Source: Rhipicephalus microplus | Taxonomy: Eukaryota; Arthropoda; Arachnida; Ixodida; Ixodidae | Length of the DNA stretch: 64,000 nt | Reading direction: 5' to 3' | Assembly: GCF_043290135.1 (NCBI RefSeq) | Contig: NC_134707.1 | Location: 71,945,008 to 72,009,007, forward strand | Shown here: one piece after another, positions 46,900 through 56,576 of the stretch | How positions within the stretch are numbered: the first letter of the stretch is position 1 | How the letters are laid out: every line of letters begins with the position of its first letter | The notes under the pieces: generated by a model | Seen by the model: only the letters and a program-made list of their open reading frames with translations | Databases searched by the model: none | What the model was told of the DNA's origin: nothing | Program-made: the position numbers and the translations under genes

Positions 46900-48180
46900 A
46901 GCAGGTTCTTTTTAGTAGGGAGCGTCAACGGAGGATTTGGGTCAGTCTCACTTGCTGCAGCATTACCTCCACGAGTTGCATAATCTAGTTTTCCGTCCGG
47001 GAAGATCCCTAATCGGCGATGGATACGGGGGGGTTGGAGCGATGGAGTGGTGACGGCGTTGCGGTGACGGGCAACGAGCGGTAGAGTGGTTGTTAGGTGC
47101 GTCGGAAGCAGAATACCCACGACTGGGCGAATAGCGATGGAGGTAGGCGTATGGGCGAGTAGAAGAAGAAAATTGGCTCCAACTTGGGGAGGGGAGTGCA
47201 AGTGCTGCGGCAGTAGCGGGAGACATGGTCCACTCGGTGACAGCGGAAGCAAATCAACTAGTCTTCTGCTGTTTTCCATTCCGTCGTATTGAGGGATATG
47301 GACAGAAACTATGAGTCATGGCGTAGTGCATTCATAGGCATCGATCTGTGGTCCGGTCGGGAGGCGGAGCAGGCGACAGACAAACCAAGGTTAGTGATTT
47401 CTTGCCGCATGACTGCCTGCATAACTGAGACCACCGGAGGTGTTTGCACGGTGCCCTAGTCGAGTGGAAGTGGATGAAACGGCGTCTGACGGGCCGCCTC
47501 AAGCTCGCGCTGAATGATGTGTGTAACATTATTGTGCAAGGGTGGTGTGGCACCGAGAATAGTGCAGGTTGACGTGACAGCTACGTTTGAGAACCGCAAA
47601 AACAGAGGCAGAACTCCGCTGTTTTTGGCCATTTTGAAGTGGTGGCATTTCTTAATTATAAGATCGACGGTCGTGTCGTTGTTGCACACGAGCAAGTTAA
47701 AAGCGTCGTCCACGATGCACTTGAGTATTTGGCCCACCTTGTCGCTCTCGGTCATTTATTTGCTCGTCCGCTTTGCGGCATAACGCGGGAACGTCCTGTA
47801 TGTACGAGACATACGACTCGGTTGATGACTGAAACGGGTGAGGAGTTTTTGTCGCGCGGCCATTTGTTGACCGGATGGTTTCCCAAAGATTTCGCTTTGT
47901 CGTTCCTTGAAGATGTCCCAGCTGGTGAGCTCAGCCTCATGAGCGTCGAACCATACACGCGGGGTGCCATCCAAGTAAAAGATTACGTTGGTGAGCATCA
48001 TGGTAGGGTCCCATCGGTGAGTCAAGCTTACACGCAGGTACTTGTGGAGCCAGTAGTCGACGTCAAGGCCAGGCTGGGTGGAGAACGTACTCGGAACGCA
48101 AGGGTGGAACATCGTAAGCTACGTTGTAGCCGGTGCTCTAGCTGTTGACGTTGTCGGATTGTTATCATTGAAAGCCATGG
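46900..48180 (-). pseudogene. Gypsy element 2 Gag, frameshifted
   Basis: Gag begins near 48178 (MAFNDNNPTTS). A 118-codon frame from 48112 gives the capsid-like part (LRVSLTHRWDPTMMLTNVIF, TPRVWFDAHEAELTSWDIF). A 99-codon frame from 47755 follows (ESDKVGQILKCIVDDAFNLL). A zinc knuckle, CFRCHRVDHVSRYC (C-x2-C-x4-H-x4-C), lies at about 47251-47210, just after a stop. At least three frame changes break the protein. Gag fragments at 15.1-15.6 kb are from the same family. Confidence 0.88.
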
Positions 48181-48252
48181 CCGGAGGTTGGATGGTGCGG
48201 CCACTGCGAAGCTTCGTGTTGAGGACGGGGAATTTTCCACCTCCACCAAATA

Positions 48253-48409
48253 TGTTACGGAAAAAAAGACGCCGTATCGACAAGACTGTGGATTAAGTAT
48301 ATTTCAAACTAGCAGCATTGTGACCAGATACCGAGTGGAAATCACTCTTCGTCCTTTTCTTCAGTCACACACGCGCATCATCCCACAAAATGTCAACATC
48401 CATGTAGCA
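48253..48409 (-). mobile_element. 5' LTR of gypsy element 2
   Basis: 157 bp homologous to 43269-43436, with a gap around CAGCAGCATTGTGACC compared with CAGCAGCAGCGGCGTGACC. On the coding strand it is followed by TATTTGGTGGAGGTGG, a likely primer-binding site similar to that of gypsy element 1. A flanking 4-6-bp duplication was not evident. Confidence 0.9.
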
Positions 48410-49179
48410 CTAATAATGTGACATCCACGTCAGACATAGTCATTATTTCTCCACTGTCAACGCCTCTTAAACATCTGAATAGAATACATGTACACGCTCG
48501 GTTGTCTAAGTCCACCCATGCTGACATTTTCAAGTTAATAGGCCAGTGCTAAACAAGGTATGTTACCTGTTTCAATAAATTTTTGGTTGCGCCCAGTTAG
48601 TATATCACATTTAGGGAGATATCGTGTGCGCAAATCAAGACTAATCACAAAAAAAAGAGACAATTAATGGCGCTTACTGAGAACTGAATTTTCAATTTGT
48701 AAGTGCCAGGGCTTCTTCTATATTCTTTATGTTTGGTATTTATATTGCACTGAAGTTTTCTCCTTGAATGCTGCCTCTTCTCTTTCTTGCTGCTTATGCG
48801 AGAGATTCGATAAACAATAAAAAAGCATTGCTTGAACAGGCACAGCGTTGTCTTGAAGGTCTGTAGATATTTCGCGGGAAATCGGCGAAACAGTTACTCA
48901 AAACTATTCCCACAACACAAAAATGCCGGAGAGTTGTGGCCAAGTTGTCTAGCTCATTTGGCGTGCTGGAGGTAGACAGCCACATCGATGCTTCCTTCAT
49001 CGCTGACGTTGCTTAACATGGCATCGAGAATTGAGGCCGGGCTCCTTCTGTACAACAAGTTTTACGACGACATTTACGTCATTTCTGTCTGTTTAGAAAA
49101 AGTGGGTAACGATTTAGAGTAATAAAGGTGCACTACTATAGGAGAGCCTAAAGCCATCCCGCTATACGAGGCTGATGAT
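48410..49179. other. Unique DNA, no gene recognised
   Basis: Nothing clear. Minus-strand frames at 48.8-49.3 kb may be eroded extensions of the integrase fragment that follows. Confidence 0.4.
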
Positions 49180-49500
49180 GAAAAATACCAAATTGCACGG
49201 CCATGTTGTGCGGGAAGACCACGTATGAAAGAATTGCATCCCACGTCTTGTGTTGGACGTTGACTCATATTATAACAATATCGGCGATGGTTTTATTGGG
49301 AGGCTCAGTGAGGCCATTGGCCTGTGGATGGTAGGTGGTGGTCCAGCGTGGACTTGCCTGGCTGTACCGCAGGATCGCGTGAGTTAGTTCTGTTGTAAAG
49401 GCTGTACTTCTGTCAGTGGCGGGAACCTGCGGAAGGAAATTAGTGAACGGTATTCTGGAGGTGCTGCATTAGAGTACATCGAGCGTACAGCGGAGGCGAA
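49180..49500 (-). pseudogene. Integrase core fragment of another gypsy family
   Basis: On the minus strand: TDRSTAFTTELTHAILRYSQ (second catalytic Asp region), WTTTYHPQANGLTEPPNKTI (with the Glu of NGLTE), then TWDAILSYVVFPHNMAVQF. The TTYHPQANGLTE phrase is diagnostic for gypsy integrase and is clearly different from the versions at 22.6 kb and 44.0 kb. It is flanked by no LTR. Possible decayed coding extends on both sides (about 49.0-49.7 kb). Confidence 0.8.
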
Positions 49501-50201
49501 CCAGCGCATCAAGCCAGGTCACCCATGAGACATGAGCGCCAGCTGGAAGTTTTCTTGGAAAATGGAGCGCGTGGCTCTGAGACGGGTGTGCGTGACCGTT
49601 TAAGAGGCGATAAGGTGTAGAACGCGAAACACGGGTAGGTGCCACCACAATTTGTTGTTAGCAAAGCGTTGTAAACACTCATCTTTTCGTGCAAGCGTTG
49701 CATGGTCAATGCATCGTGATAACCGCTAAGGTCCTTGAAAGTAATTATGTAGGCCTTTTATAGTAAAAGACGCACATGCAGATTATATACGTGTTGTTGT
49801 GGTGTACCAAACATGCGTAATAATTGCTTTTATTTGACAATTGCACAAGTATGAACGCTGAACCTTGGGCAACTTTGGTGGGCGCTGTGGACGGGGTCGG
49901 CCGTTTCAAGTACCCGATGCTGTTAAAAGTGGACAAACAGACAATTGTTAGTGCAGACAGACAGACAGACTAAAATTCTTGCGTCAATGGTCCCCAAAAA
50001 AGATTATCGTCTTTAAAAAAAACGACGCCAGTCCCTGTCTGGATACTTTTAGGTCATTGGTGGTATGGCCCTCGAAGTATTTCACTTGGCCCCACAGTTC
50101 AGGTCGGGTCGCTGTCACTCGCAGAAGCCATAGACACTGATAGTTGCTGGAGCACCAAGGAACATTCATCGTCTTGGTCGTCCTGCGATGGTTGATGGAT
50201 G
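49501..50201. other. Unique DNA, no gene recognised
   Basis: Includes a CAGA run (49952-49970). No gene seen. Confidence 0.45.
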
Positions 50202-50210
50202 GAGGCGCGA

Positions 50211-50457
50211 TCGATTGATTTATTTGTGAGGTTCTACGTCCCAAAACCACAATATGATGATAAGAGACGCCGCAGTGGAGCGCTCCGGAAATTTAGACCA
50301 TCTGGGGTTCTTTAACGTGCACCCAAATCTGAGCACACGGGCCCTAAACATTTCCGCCTCCTATGGAAATGCAGTCGCCGCAGCCGGAATTTTATCGTGC
50401 GACCTGCGGGTCAGTAGCCGAGTACTTTAGCCTCAAGACCACCGCGGCGGGGCGACA
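50211..50457 (-). mobile_element. Ruka-like SINE, full length
   Basis: Body begins TTTGTGAGGTTCTACGTCCC and ends with the tRNA-like head (ACCGCGGCGGGGC). GAGGCGCGA at 50202-50210 and 50458-50466 is a target duplication. Minor changes, such as the loss of the TCGAACCC word in the B-box region, mean it is probably inactive. Confidence 0.9.
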
Positions 50458-50466
50458 GAGGCGCGA

Positions 50467-50994
50467 GATACGCCGTCAGCCTCAAAGTGTTTTTTGCGGA
50501 CTTGTACTTTAAAACGGTATTGCTGAATTCTTGAACCATAGGTTCCGCCGTGCGGTGTGATCTGAAGGGACCTTGAAGTGAGCCCTTGGACGGCTGAATG
50601 ATGTTGCGTAGCATTTCGTCGAATCTTTTCTTCACAGAACCAGGTTGATGAGTACAAATTCAGTACGGGCGCCGTCAAACTAGTCGAGCACTTTTTTCTG
50701 TTATGATGTGATGTCTCGAACCTGAGGTTTGTCGAATTCTTAATGGTGACGAGAACCACTGCTTGAATTGCAGAAGCAGTGATTCGAACTGGTCTTGCTC
50801 GTAGTTCGAAAGGCTCGGGTTGACGTCAGACTCTGGTTAAGGACCTTCATTCGTCAAGTTAGCTTAGGCAGTATCGAAGAGAACACGAGCACTGCTGGCA
50901 TCTGTCAAGTCGTCGATGTAGGCGACCATCGTTCCAACGTTGAAGTGCTTGTTTTTGTGGCCAAAGTTTGTCAGCACTACATTTGTTTTGCCAT
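50467..50994. other. Flank left of the BEL complex, no gene recognised
   Basis: Frames of 74-114 codons exist on both strands, but none has a recognisable domain. Confidence 0.4.
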
Positions 50995-51128
50995 TGTTAC
51001 AAATTGTGTAGAAGACGAGGAGCGACGTGATCATCATCTTTATCATCATCAGATCACTGTTCGGAATAAAGCAGATGTCGACAGGTGGGCTTTGCCATTG
51101 GCACGGCGTCTAGTTCCTTTCCTCAGCA
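50995..51128 (+). mobile_element. BEL/Pao LTR 1 (plus strand)
   Basis: Runs TGTTACAAATTGTGTAGAAG...TTCCTTTCCTCAGCA, with TG...CA ends. It matches LTR 2 (54546-54675) and LTR 3 (56310-59706, split). It contains TTCGGAATAAAGC, a likely polyadenylation signal. Directly after it, TTTGGTGCTGAAACCCGG is a typical BEL-type primer-binding site. Confidence 0.85.
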
Positions 51129-51168
51129 TTTGGTGCTGAAACCCGGAAATGAACCCGGGACCTTTATT
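51129..51168 (+). promoter_or_regulatory. BEL primer-binding site and leader start
   Basis: TTTGGTGCTGAAACCCGGAA starts at the LTR boundary. TGG-TGC-type primer sites next to an LTR prime minus-strand DNA synthesis from a tRNA. After about 40 bp the sequence switches to minus-strand BEL pol. Confidence 0.7.
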
Positions 51169-51174
51169 ATGGTG

Positions 51175-52202
51175 CTCCCTCTGGCTTCGTCTTCAAAAGC
51201 AATCTTGTCTCTATGAAACATTTTCTGCAAGGTATGTGCCTTGGAAGCCCACTTGCTCAATTTCATGCTTGATTCCGAGAAAAGCTTGCGCGCTTCATTG
51301 TGCACCATGGCAGCTTTACCCACACTTGGAAGTCCCCCGATAAGGTCATCGACGTAAAAGGTCTTCTCCAGTAACGCTACACCCTCTGGATATCGTTCTC
51401 GACAAAGTGCTAGGTGATGTAAAATGGTTGCTGCGAGCAAAAATGGGCTCAACGAGGCTCTGAACGGGACCCGCGTCATTATCCACGTCACCACAGATGG
51501 ATATGAATCATTGTCCGTGGGCAACTGATAAATCCAGGGGAATCGCAGCATGTCGCGGTTTTCCGGGTGAATAGGCATCTGCAAGAATGCTTTTTTGATA
51601 TGCGAGATGAGGAACACCGGGTGACATCGAAAGGTGAGCAGCAGTTGCAGAAAGTCTACTCCCAGCCTCGTACCTGTGAACAAGACCTCATTCAGGCAGG
51701 GATGGCCAGGCGCGTGCGAGGAAGCGTCAAACACCACCCAAAGTTTTGTTGTAACCACCTCTCTTTGTATGACAGCATGATTAAGCTTACAATACACATA
51801 TTTTCTTGGTAGTGTCTCTTATTCGACTCGCTCTCCATGCTTCTCGTTAAAGTACGCCTTGATGGCCCTCTCATACTCCTTCAGGAATTCAAGCTGCAGT
51901 TTGAACCTATTTAACTGTACTTGCAGCCGGTGCTCCATCGATAATCGATTGTTGCTGTCGGCAGGTATTCCTGGATCCTCTAACATCAGTAGCACCTGGT
52001 TAATTCTCTCATCGAATGCCTCAAGTGTCGATGGATTCTTGCTCTTTTCCTCAGCAGGCGTCTTGATCCCCATGACGTCCAGACGCCACATCGCAGAAAG
52101 ATCAAACTTCGTGCTACAGTGTAGAAATAGAGCGCTTGTGGATGCTGTACTTCTCTCGCGTTCTATGGTACCCTGAACAGTCCAGCCATACTTGGTTTCC
52201 AC
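51175..52202 (-). pseudogene. BEL/Pao reverse transcriptase, inverted relative to the flanking LTRs
   Basis: From 52202 the region before RT reads KYGWTVQGTIERE and HRLQVQLNRFKLQLEF. A stop and frame change near 51820 leads to the RT frame at 51797-51123: LWVVFDASSHAPGHPCLNEV, FLISHIKKAFLQMPIHPENR (motif A, with His where the catalytic Asp is expected in this family), RVPFRASLSPFLLAATILHH (motif B region) and TFYVDDLIGGLPS (motif C, YVDD intact). Homology ends at about 51180 where the opposite-strand BEL leader begins, so thumb, RNase H and integrase are missing. Confidence 0.88.
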
Positions 52203-52449
52203 GGCCGTCAGGTTGCTGGTTAAATGATTATTCCTTCAAGTCGTGACCTTCCAGTACACAACGGAACCAACTAAGACGCTTACTTCCTGTGAGTGCCAGG
52301 TGTTTGGCTGAAAGTTGTCTGCAGCATCATAGTTCTTGTCACTACTGAGCGGCGGGCTTGTACCTGCATAAACTTGGGGTACCTCCAAGGCCTCCACGGT
52401 TATTGCTATGTCCGTCGACTGCGCCCCGTCGACTGGGCTACCCGTCGAC

Positions 52450-52741
52450 TGCGTGTTACTTCACCGGGCTTCAAATGGCCGAACGTAACCAAGGAAAGTT
52501 CTTCGGTTCCGATGAGTAAGCATCTGAGGACCTTTGAATCATCTGCTCAGATGAATGTGCGCAGACTGCAGCTGTCAACAAGAATGCGCACGCGACACAT
52601 TCGGGAACCACGCTCGATCCAGACAGGTCCTGTTTGAAGAAGAACGGCGTTGATTCCGCAAAATACACCTGGGGCTGATGTTACTGAAGTCATGTTAGTG
52701 CCTCGCTCGGTGATGCGCGGGTCGTCCTGGCTTCCTGTCAT
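52450..52741 (-). pseudogene. BEL/Pao aspartic protease, degraded
   Basis: AVLLQTGPVWIERGSRMCRV leads to the active-site segment ILVDSCSLRTFI, where the family usually has D-S-G-S; the Gly is Cys here. A frame change near 52545 continues with GTEELSLVTFGHLKPGEV. The position between gag zinc fingers and RT is as in BEL elements. Confidence 0.78.
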
Positions 52742-52966
52742 CTAGTTTGTACGGGTTGGGGCCGCCTGTGTGAACAGTTCACAGAGGATAGTAAGGTATC
52801 GTCGGTTGCACTTACTACAGGTGATGCTGCGTGCACGTCGGCAAAAACGCACCATGTGGTTTTGCAAGCCGCAACGCTTGCGCAACCGAGCCCATTTTTC
52901 CTCAGCCGAGAGCTGAACGTCGCAGTCCACGAAGGTGTGCTGACAACTGCTGCATAAAAGGCACAC
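52742..52966 (-). pseudogene. BEL/Pao Gag zinc-finger region
   Basis: The frame contains MCLLCSSCQHTFVDC, KRCGLQNHMVRFCRR and ITCSKCNRRYLTILC, the Cys/His-rich nucleic-acid-binding segment that closes BEL Gag: a C-x2-C type, then C-x4-H-x4-C, then C-x2-C. It is followed downstream by the protease. Confidence 0.75.
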
Positions 52967-53890
52967 CTCTTCCGTAGCTGTAACGAATACGGCAGAATTG
53001 GAACGCCGTACGCAATTGTTCCATCAGTGCTGACGGAGGTTCAACCTCTTCAGGCCGCGACCGCGAGGAACGAGACGCCGTATGTTCTGGCCTGCTTTCC
53101 TCTCTAACCTCAATCTGAAAGCGCAGAAAGTCGAAAATTCGGCAGCCTGGCAAGCTCTCTTTTCAGGTGTTGTGATGCCGGACGTTTCCTGTGGTGCTTC
53201 CTGCACCTTTTGGCGGTAGAGAATCACGAGATCAACCGGCAGACACTTCATCAGGACGTGGTTGACAACCACGTTGTACTGGTCAGGTTTGGGCGCCCAA
53301 ATCGGTCAACGTGGAGACGCGGAAGTTGACCTTGTCATAGAGCAGGCGAAGCTTCCTCACGTCTGCCGACGACTTGACCGGCGCTAAAGCGAGCAGGTGG
53401 TCAACGTGCTCGTTAACAAGCAAACCGCTTCGACCAAATCACTCCGTCAAGATCTTGATTGCGATGTTGTAATTGTCCTTGGTTAGTTGGATCCTCTCGA
53501 TAGCTCTTTTTGCTACCACTCAATTGCGACTGAAGGTACTCGAACTTCTCGATCTGTAAAAGGTCTTCATTCAGGTGAATCGTGGCACTGAAATTGTTCC
53601 AGAAGCACTTCCAATCGCGAAGTGCACCGGCAAACGTGGGGATCTGTAGTTTCGGCAGAACCACCGTGCGATGACACGGCATCGTTCCTTGACTGGGAAT
53701 CGCAATGGCTACTCGAGAAGGGCCACTGACCTTGCTTTGAGCTGTGGTGCTGGGATCACCAGCGTCCGCGTTCGGTGATGTAGCCACCGTCTTCGTAACA
53801 CTCGTCACTGTCGGCTTGTCTGCGGGCGCTCGGAGGAAGAAACGCACTCGTGACACGGTGTAAGAGATCGTAAGACTTCTTGATTAGGAG
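52967..53890 (-). pseudogene. BEL/Pao Gag (DUF1759-like), degraded
   Basis: The 147-codon frame from 53856 has VVLPKLQIPTFAGALRDWKC then FWNNFSATIHLNEDLLQIEK and FEYLQSQLSG, the hallmark of the DUF1759 part of BEL Gag. Further gag-like frames follow with a frame change (53272-52902). The N-terminal part is lost near 53890. The whole block 51175-53890 reads gag to RT in proper order on the minus strand. Confidence 0.82.
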
Positions 53891-54363
53891 ACGGCTCATG
53901 TGCCTTCCGCAAGAAGACAGCAATACTCACGGCATATCAACGAGAAACCACCGGCTATGTCGCGCGCGCTATCGTGAGCGTCTTACAGCGGAGCTATGAA
54001 GCCGATAGAAGCAGTCCTACCTTCTTCTACTTTGATTCGCGCACAACGCGCCTTATCGTAAACTACCTCGAATTTGCGAAGGTGACGAGGAGGTGGTTGT
54101 GCACGATGAAGGCACACATTCCCTACTATGGAAGCTGGGAGAGGTTCTGTCAGTTCACCCGGAAAGAGATGGCATCTTAAGCATCTGCACCCTTCGACAA
54201 GCATCAGCACACACCATAAAACGACCCGTTTAAAATTTATGCTTTCTGAAGGCAAGCCAGCGCGAATACACTGCCTAGTGATCGTCTTGGCCCATTGGGA
54301 GTATGTTGCATATTATTGTGGCCACACGACAACGGGCAGAAGAACCGAAGAAAGAAGAAGTTA
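53891..54363. other. Junction region inside BEL interval A
   Basis: No recognised coding on either strand. One breakpoint of the inverted block must lie here. Confidence 0.4.
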
Positions 54364-54545
54364 AGCACAAACGTGGCACAAGCGCCGAAAACACCGCTGG
54401 AATATCAAGTGCAAGAGAAGACCCAGATGACACTACTAGGACGGACATGGAACTCTTACTAATGCTGAAGAACATTTTGTGCTTGAAACACTTGTGAGCG
54501 TTCAGTTTTCTTAGTCGTCAGGCGCCACTGTGGGTGCGCGGAGGC
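54364..54545 (+). mobile_element. BEL 3' terminal region, interval A (plus strand)
   Basis: CACAAACGTGGCACAAGCGC through CGTCAGGCGCCACTGTGGGT matches 56128-56309 in order. It ends in a purine-rich stretch (GTGGGTGCGCGGAGGC) next to LTR 2, the place of the polypurine tract. Confidence 0.75.
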
Positions 54546-54675
54546 TGTTACGACTCGTATAGAAGACGAGGAGCAACGTTATCATGATTGGGGAATTAGA
54601 TCACTGTTCGGAATAAAAAATATGTCGACGGGTGAGCTTCGCCATGGGCACGGCGGCTAGCTTCTTTTCTCAACA
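54546..54675 (+). mobile_element. BEL/Pao LTR 2, shared by intervals A and B
   Basis: TGTTACGACTCGTATAGAAG...CTTTTCTCAACA, aligned along its length with LTR 1. It is followed by TTTGGTGCCGGGATTCCCAG, a primer-binding-like site. A 3' terminal region lies on its left and a leader on its right, so it serves as 3' LTR of A and 5' LTR of B. Confidence 0.85.
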
Positions 54676-54964
54676 TTTGGTGCCGGGATTCCCAGGAGGA
54701 AGGACCTTCGCAGGTGAGACGAAGCGTCCTTCATGAATTTGTACCGCAGTGGCATCCTCCAGGACCTTTTCGAAGCCACCGTTGGTTGAAGATTATGTGC
54801 GAGGCCTGACCCTGCCCGTGACCCAGACCGTGCAGCGTGGCATGTTGACGATGCCCGGAGCTTCATCATGCGATGCTTTGTGATGGGTAGGACGGTAATG
54901 CATACTTGGCCTCGGTGCGTGGCCAGCCAGTGCTTTTCTACATGTTTCGACACTTGGACAGAGT
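54676..54964 (+). other. BEL interval B leader
   Basis: About 290 bp between the primer site and the first ORF, with no other feature seen. Confidence 0.5.
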
Positions 54965-55303
54965 ATGAAGGCCCAGATCGACATACGTAGTAAAGTACGA
55001 ACGACCGTCGCGGATTCCATTGTCAGCATCGAAAGTGTCTTGCATCTAGAACGCCCACAAATAAGTGAGTTGCGGAATATTCACCACGTTCTGAGTGACC
55101 AGTTTGAGCTTCTCAAAGGAATTCATAAACAGATAGAAGACATGGTGGATATCGCCCACTTAGAAGCCGAAATGAAGGAAGCCGATGTTTCTGTGCGTAA
55201 AATTATTCTGGCAAAAGTCAAAGCTAAATATAAGATTGAAGATGCGCTGAATCCTCGGCAGGCTCACTTGCAGAAGATAAAGCTGAGGATTAGAACAAAG
55301 TAG
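54965..55303 (+). CDS. BEL-like Gag N-terminal ORF (113 aa)
   Basis: An open frame of 113 codons, rich in Glu, Lys, Ile and Leu, with heptad-like spacing (ISELRNIHHVLSDQFELLKG, then MVDIAHLEAEMKEADVSV). The order (basic start, helical segment, LEAE acidic helix, KIEDAL end) matches the N-terminal coiled-coil part of BEL Gag as I know it. In complete elements the DUF1759 domain follows; here the frame stops after RIRTK and a different ORF begins 24 bp later. It may act as a short Gag in a non-autonomous element or be a chance-preserved fragment. Confidence 0.5.
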   Translation: MKAQIDIRSKVRTTVADSIVSIESVLHLERPQISELRNIHHVLSDQFELLKGIHKQIEDMVDIAHLEAEMKEADVSVRKIILAKVKAKYKIEDALNPRQAHLQKIKLRIRTK

Positions 55304-55327
55304 CAAGCGGAAGGGCTCTTTTCGCCT

Positions 55328-56152
55328 ATGATGCAACCATCTAGCCAATGCTTCATCGATTGCGATATTGCCACACAGAAGGTTAATGGCTCAACCCCAC
55401 GACAGATAGAACAATATGTTGTAAGAAGAGAAACCAAAATTTTCACTACAGAGAATACAACACTGAGGACCACCAATGAAGAGCAATCTGAACTTCTAGA
55501 GACCTATTCGATGCCTTTAGAGCCCTCGTCAACGTTCAAAGCCCATCAACTTAACATCAGAGCGGCTGCTCGGGTGTTTGTGGACGAAGAGACCTCTACG
55601 ATTGAATGGCATGATGCCCTTGGACATTCAGAAGACATTGCAAAAGATACTGAAAATAAGTACTCACTGAGGTTCGCAATGTTCACTGTGACGCAGTCCT
55701 CTATGCAGTGCTTACATGTTACCGGACGAATCAAATCACAGCCACATCAACAAGCGGGAGAAACTAAAAGACGACATGGAAAGGCCGTGAGAAAACAGAA
55801 GCCTACTGCCTGTAAAGCTCATGAGTGTAGCTCTTCGACAAAACTGCCAACACCACGAAAGAAAAGAAAGTGGATCGTGCGGGCTGCATCACTGCCGATG
55901 CCCAAAGCCAAGGCCAAATCACAGCAGCGAATGATGCAACGCAAGCCAAGGCAGAGGAAGAAGGCAGGTGCTCACCAGAAAAATTCAGCCAAGAAGAGAA
56001 GGCCACGGAAGAGGTTCCTTAAGAAAGGCCACCTACAATCTTCACGTAGCAGCATTCGTTGGGAATTTAGATACCAAGTAAACCTGCTCAGTGACAACAG
56101 AAGTGCATCGATGTCAACGCACTCAATAGCACGAACGTGGCACAAGCGCTGA
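55328..56152 (+). CDS. Lys/Arg-rich ORF of the BEL interval B, unrecognised
   Basis: A 274-codon frame, the longest unexplained frame in the window. The N-terminal half has mixed composition (EWHDALGHSEDIAKDTENKY, then FAMFTVTQSSMQCLHVTGR). From about residue 150 it is strongly basic: KLPTPRKKRKW, MPKAKAKSQQRMMQRKPRQR, KKAGAHQKNSAKKRRPRKRF. The end overlaps the conserved 3' terminal region. No zinc knuckle, protease, RT or integrase motif is present. It could be a nucleic-acid-binding product of a non-autonomous BEL derivative, or an incidental open frame in A/G-rich DNA. No homologue is known to me. Confidence 0.4.
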   Translation: MMQPSSQCFIDCDIATQKVNGSTPRQIEQYVVRRETKIFTTENTTLRTTNEEQSELLETYSMPLEPSSTFKAHQLNIRAAARVFVDEETSTIEWHDALGHSEDIAKDTENKYSLRFAMFTVTQSSMQCLHVTGRIKSQPHQQAGETKRRHGKAVRKQKPTACKAHECSSSTKLPTPRKKRKWIVRAASLPMPKAKAKSQQRMMQRKPRQRKKAGAHQKNSAKKRRPRKRFLKKGHLQSSRSSIRWEFRYQVNLLSDNRSASMSTHSIARTWHKR

Positions 56153-56309
56153 AAACACCACTGGAAGATCACGTGCAGGAGAAGACCCGCATGACACTAC
56201 TAGTAATGACTTGGAACTCTCACTAATACTGAAGAACAATTTGTACTCGAAACTCATGTGAGCGTCCAGTCTCCTTTGTCGTCAGGCGCCACTGTGGGGG
56301 TACGGAGGA
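56128..56309 (+). mobile_element. BEL 3' terminal region, interval B
   Basis: Homologous to 54364-54545; ends CACTGTGGGGGTACGGAGGA, a purine-rich tract just before LTR 3. Confidence 0.78.
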
Positions 56310-56380
56310 TGTTACAAATAAGTAGAAGACGAGGGACGACGTTATCATGATCGGGGAATTAAATAACTGTTCGGAATACA
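56310..56380 (+). mobile_element. BEL/Pao LTR 3, left part
   Basis: TGTTACAAATAAGTAGAAG through CTGTTCGGAATACA follows LTRs 1 and 2 and is then interrupted by the LINE. The remaining LTR resumes at 59646. Confidence 0.85.
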
Positions 56381-56576
56381 AAGAATCTGGTGACAAAGTA
56401 TGGTTGGTATACGACAAGATTTGTATCAATCGAGTACTTTACCGCTGGGATGATACCGCGGGCGATAAGGTTGAGATCAAAACAGAACGCAATGCTCCCT
56501 CCAATCAAAAAACCCAAAAAAACCAAGAAGGAACACCACCCATGCGCACTCGCCGCCATCAACCACGTCCAAAATA
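56381..56576 (+). pseudogene. LINE ORF1 C-terminal remnant
   Basis: The segment GDKVWLVYDKICINRVLYRW then DDTAGDKV resembles the C-terminal end of CR1/L2 ORF1 proteins (W-x-x-Y-D-K-x-x-I-N-G). A basic/Pro tail and a stop at 56574-56576 follow, just before ORF2. The rest of ORF1 is missing through 5' truncation. Confidence 0.65.
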
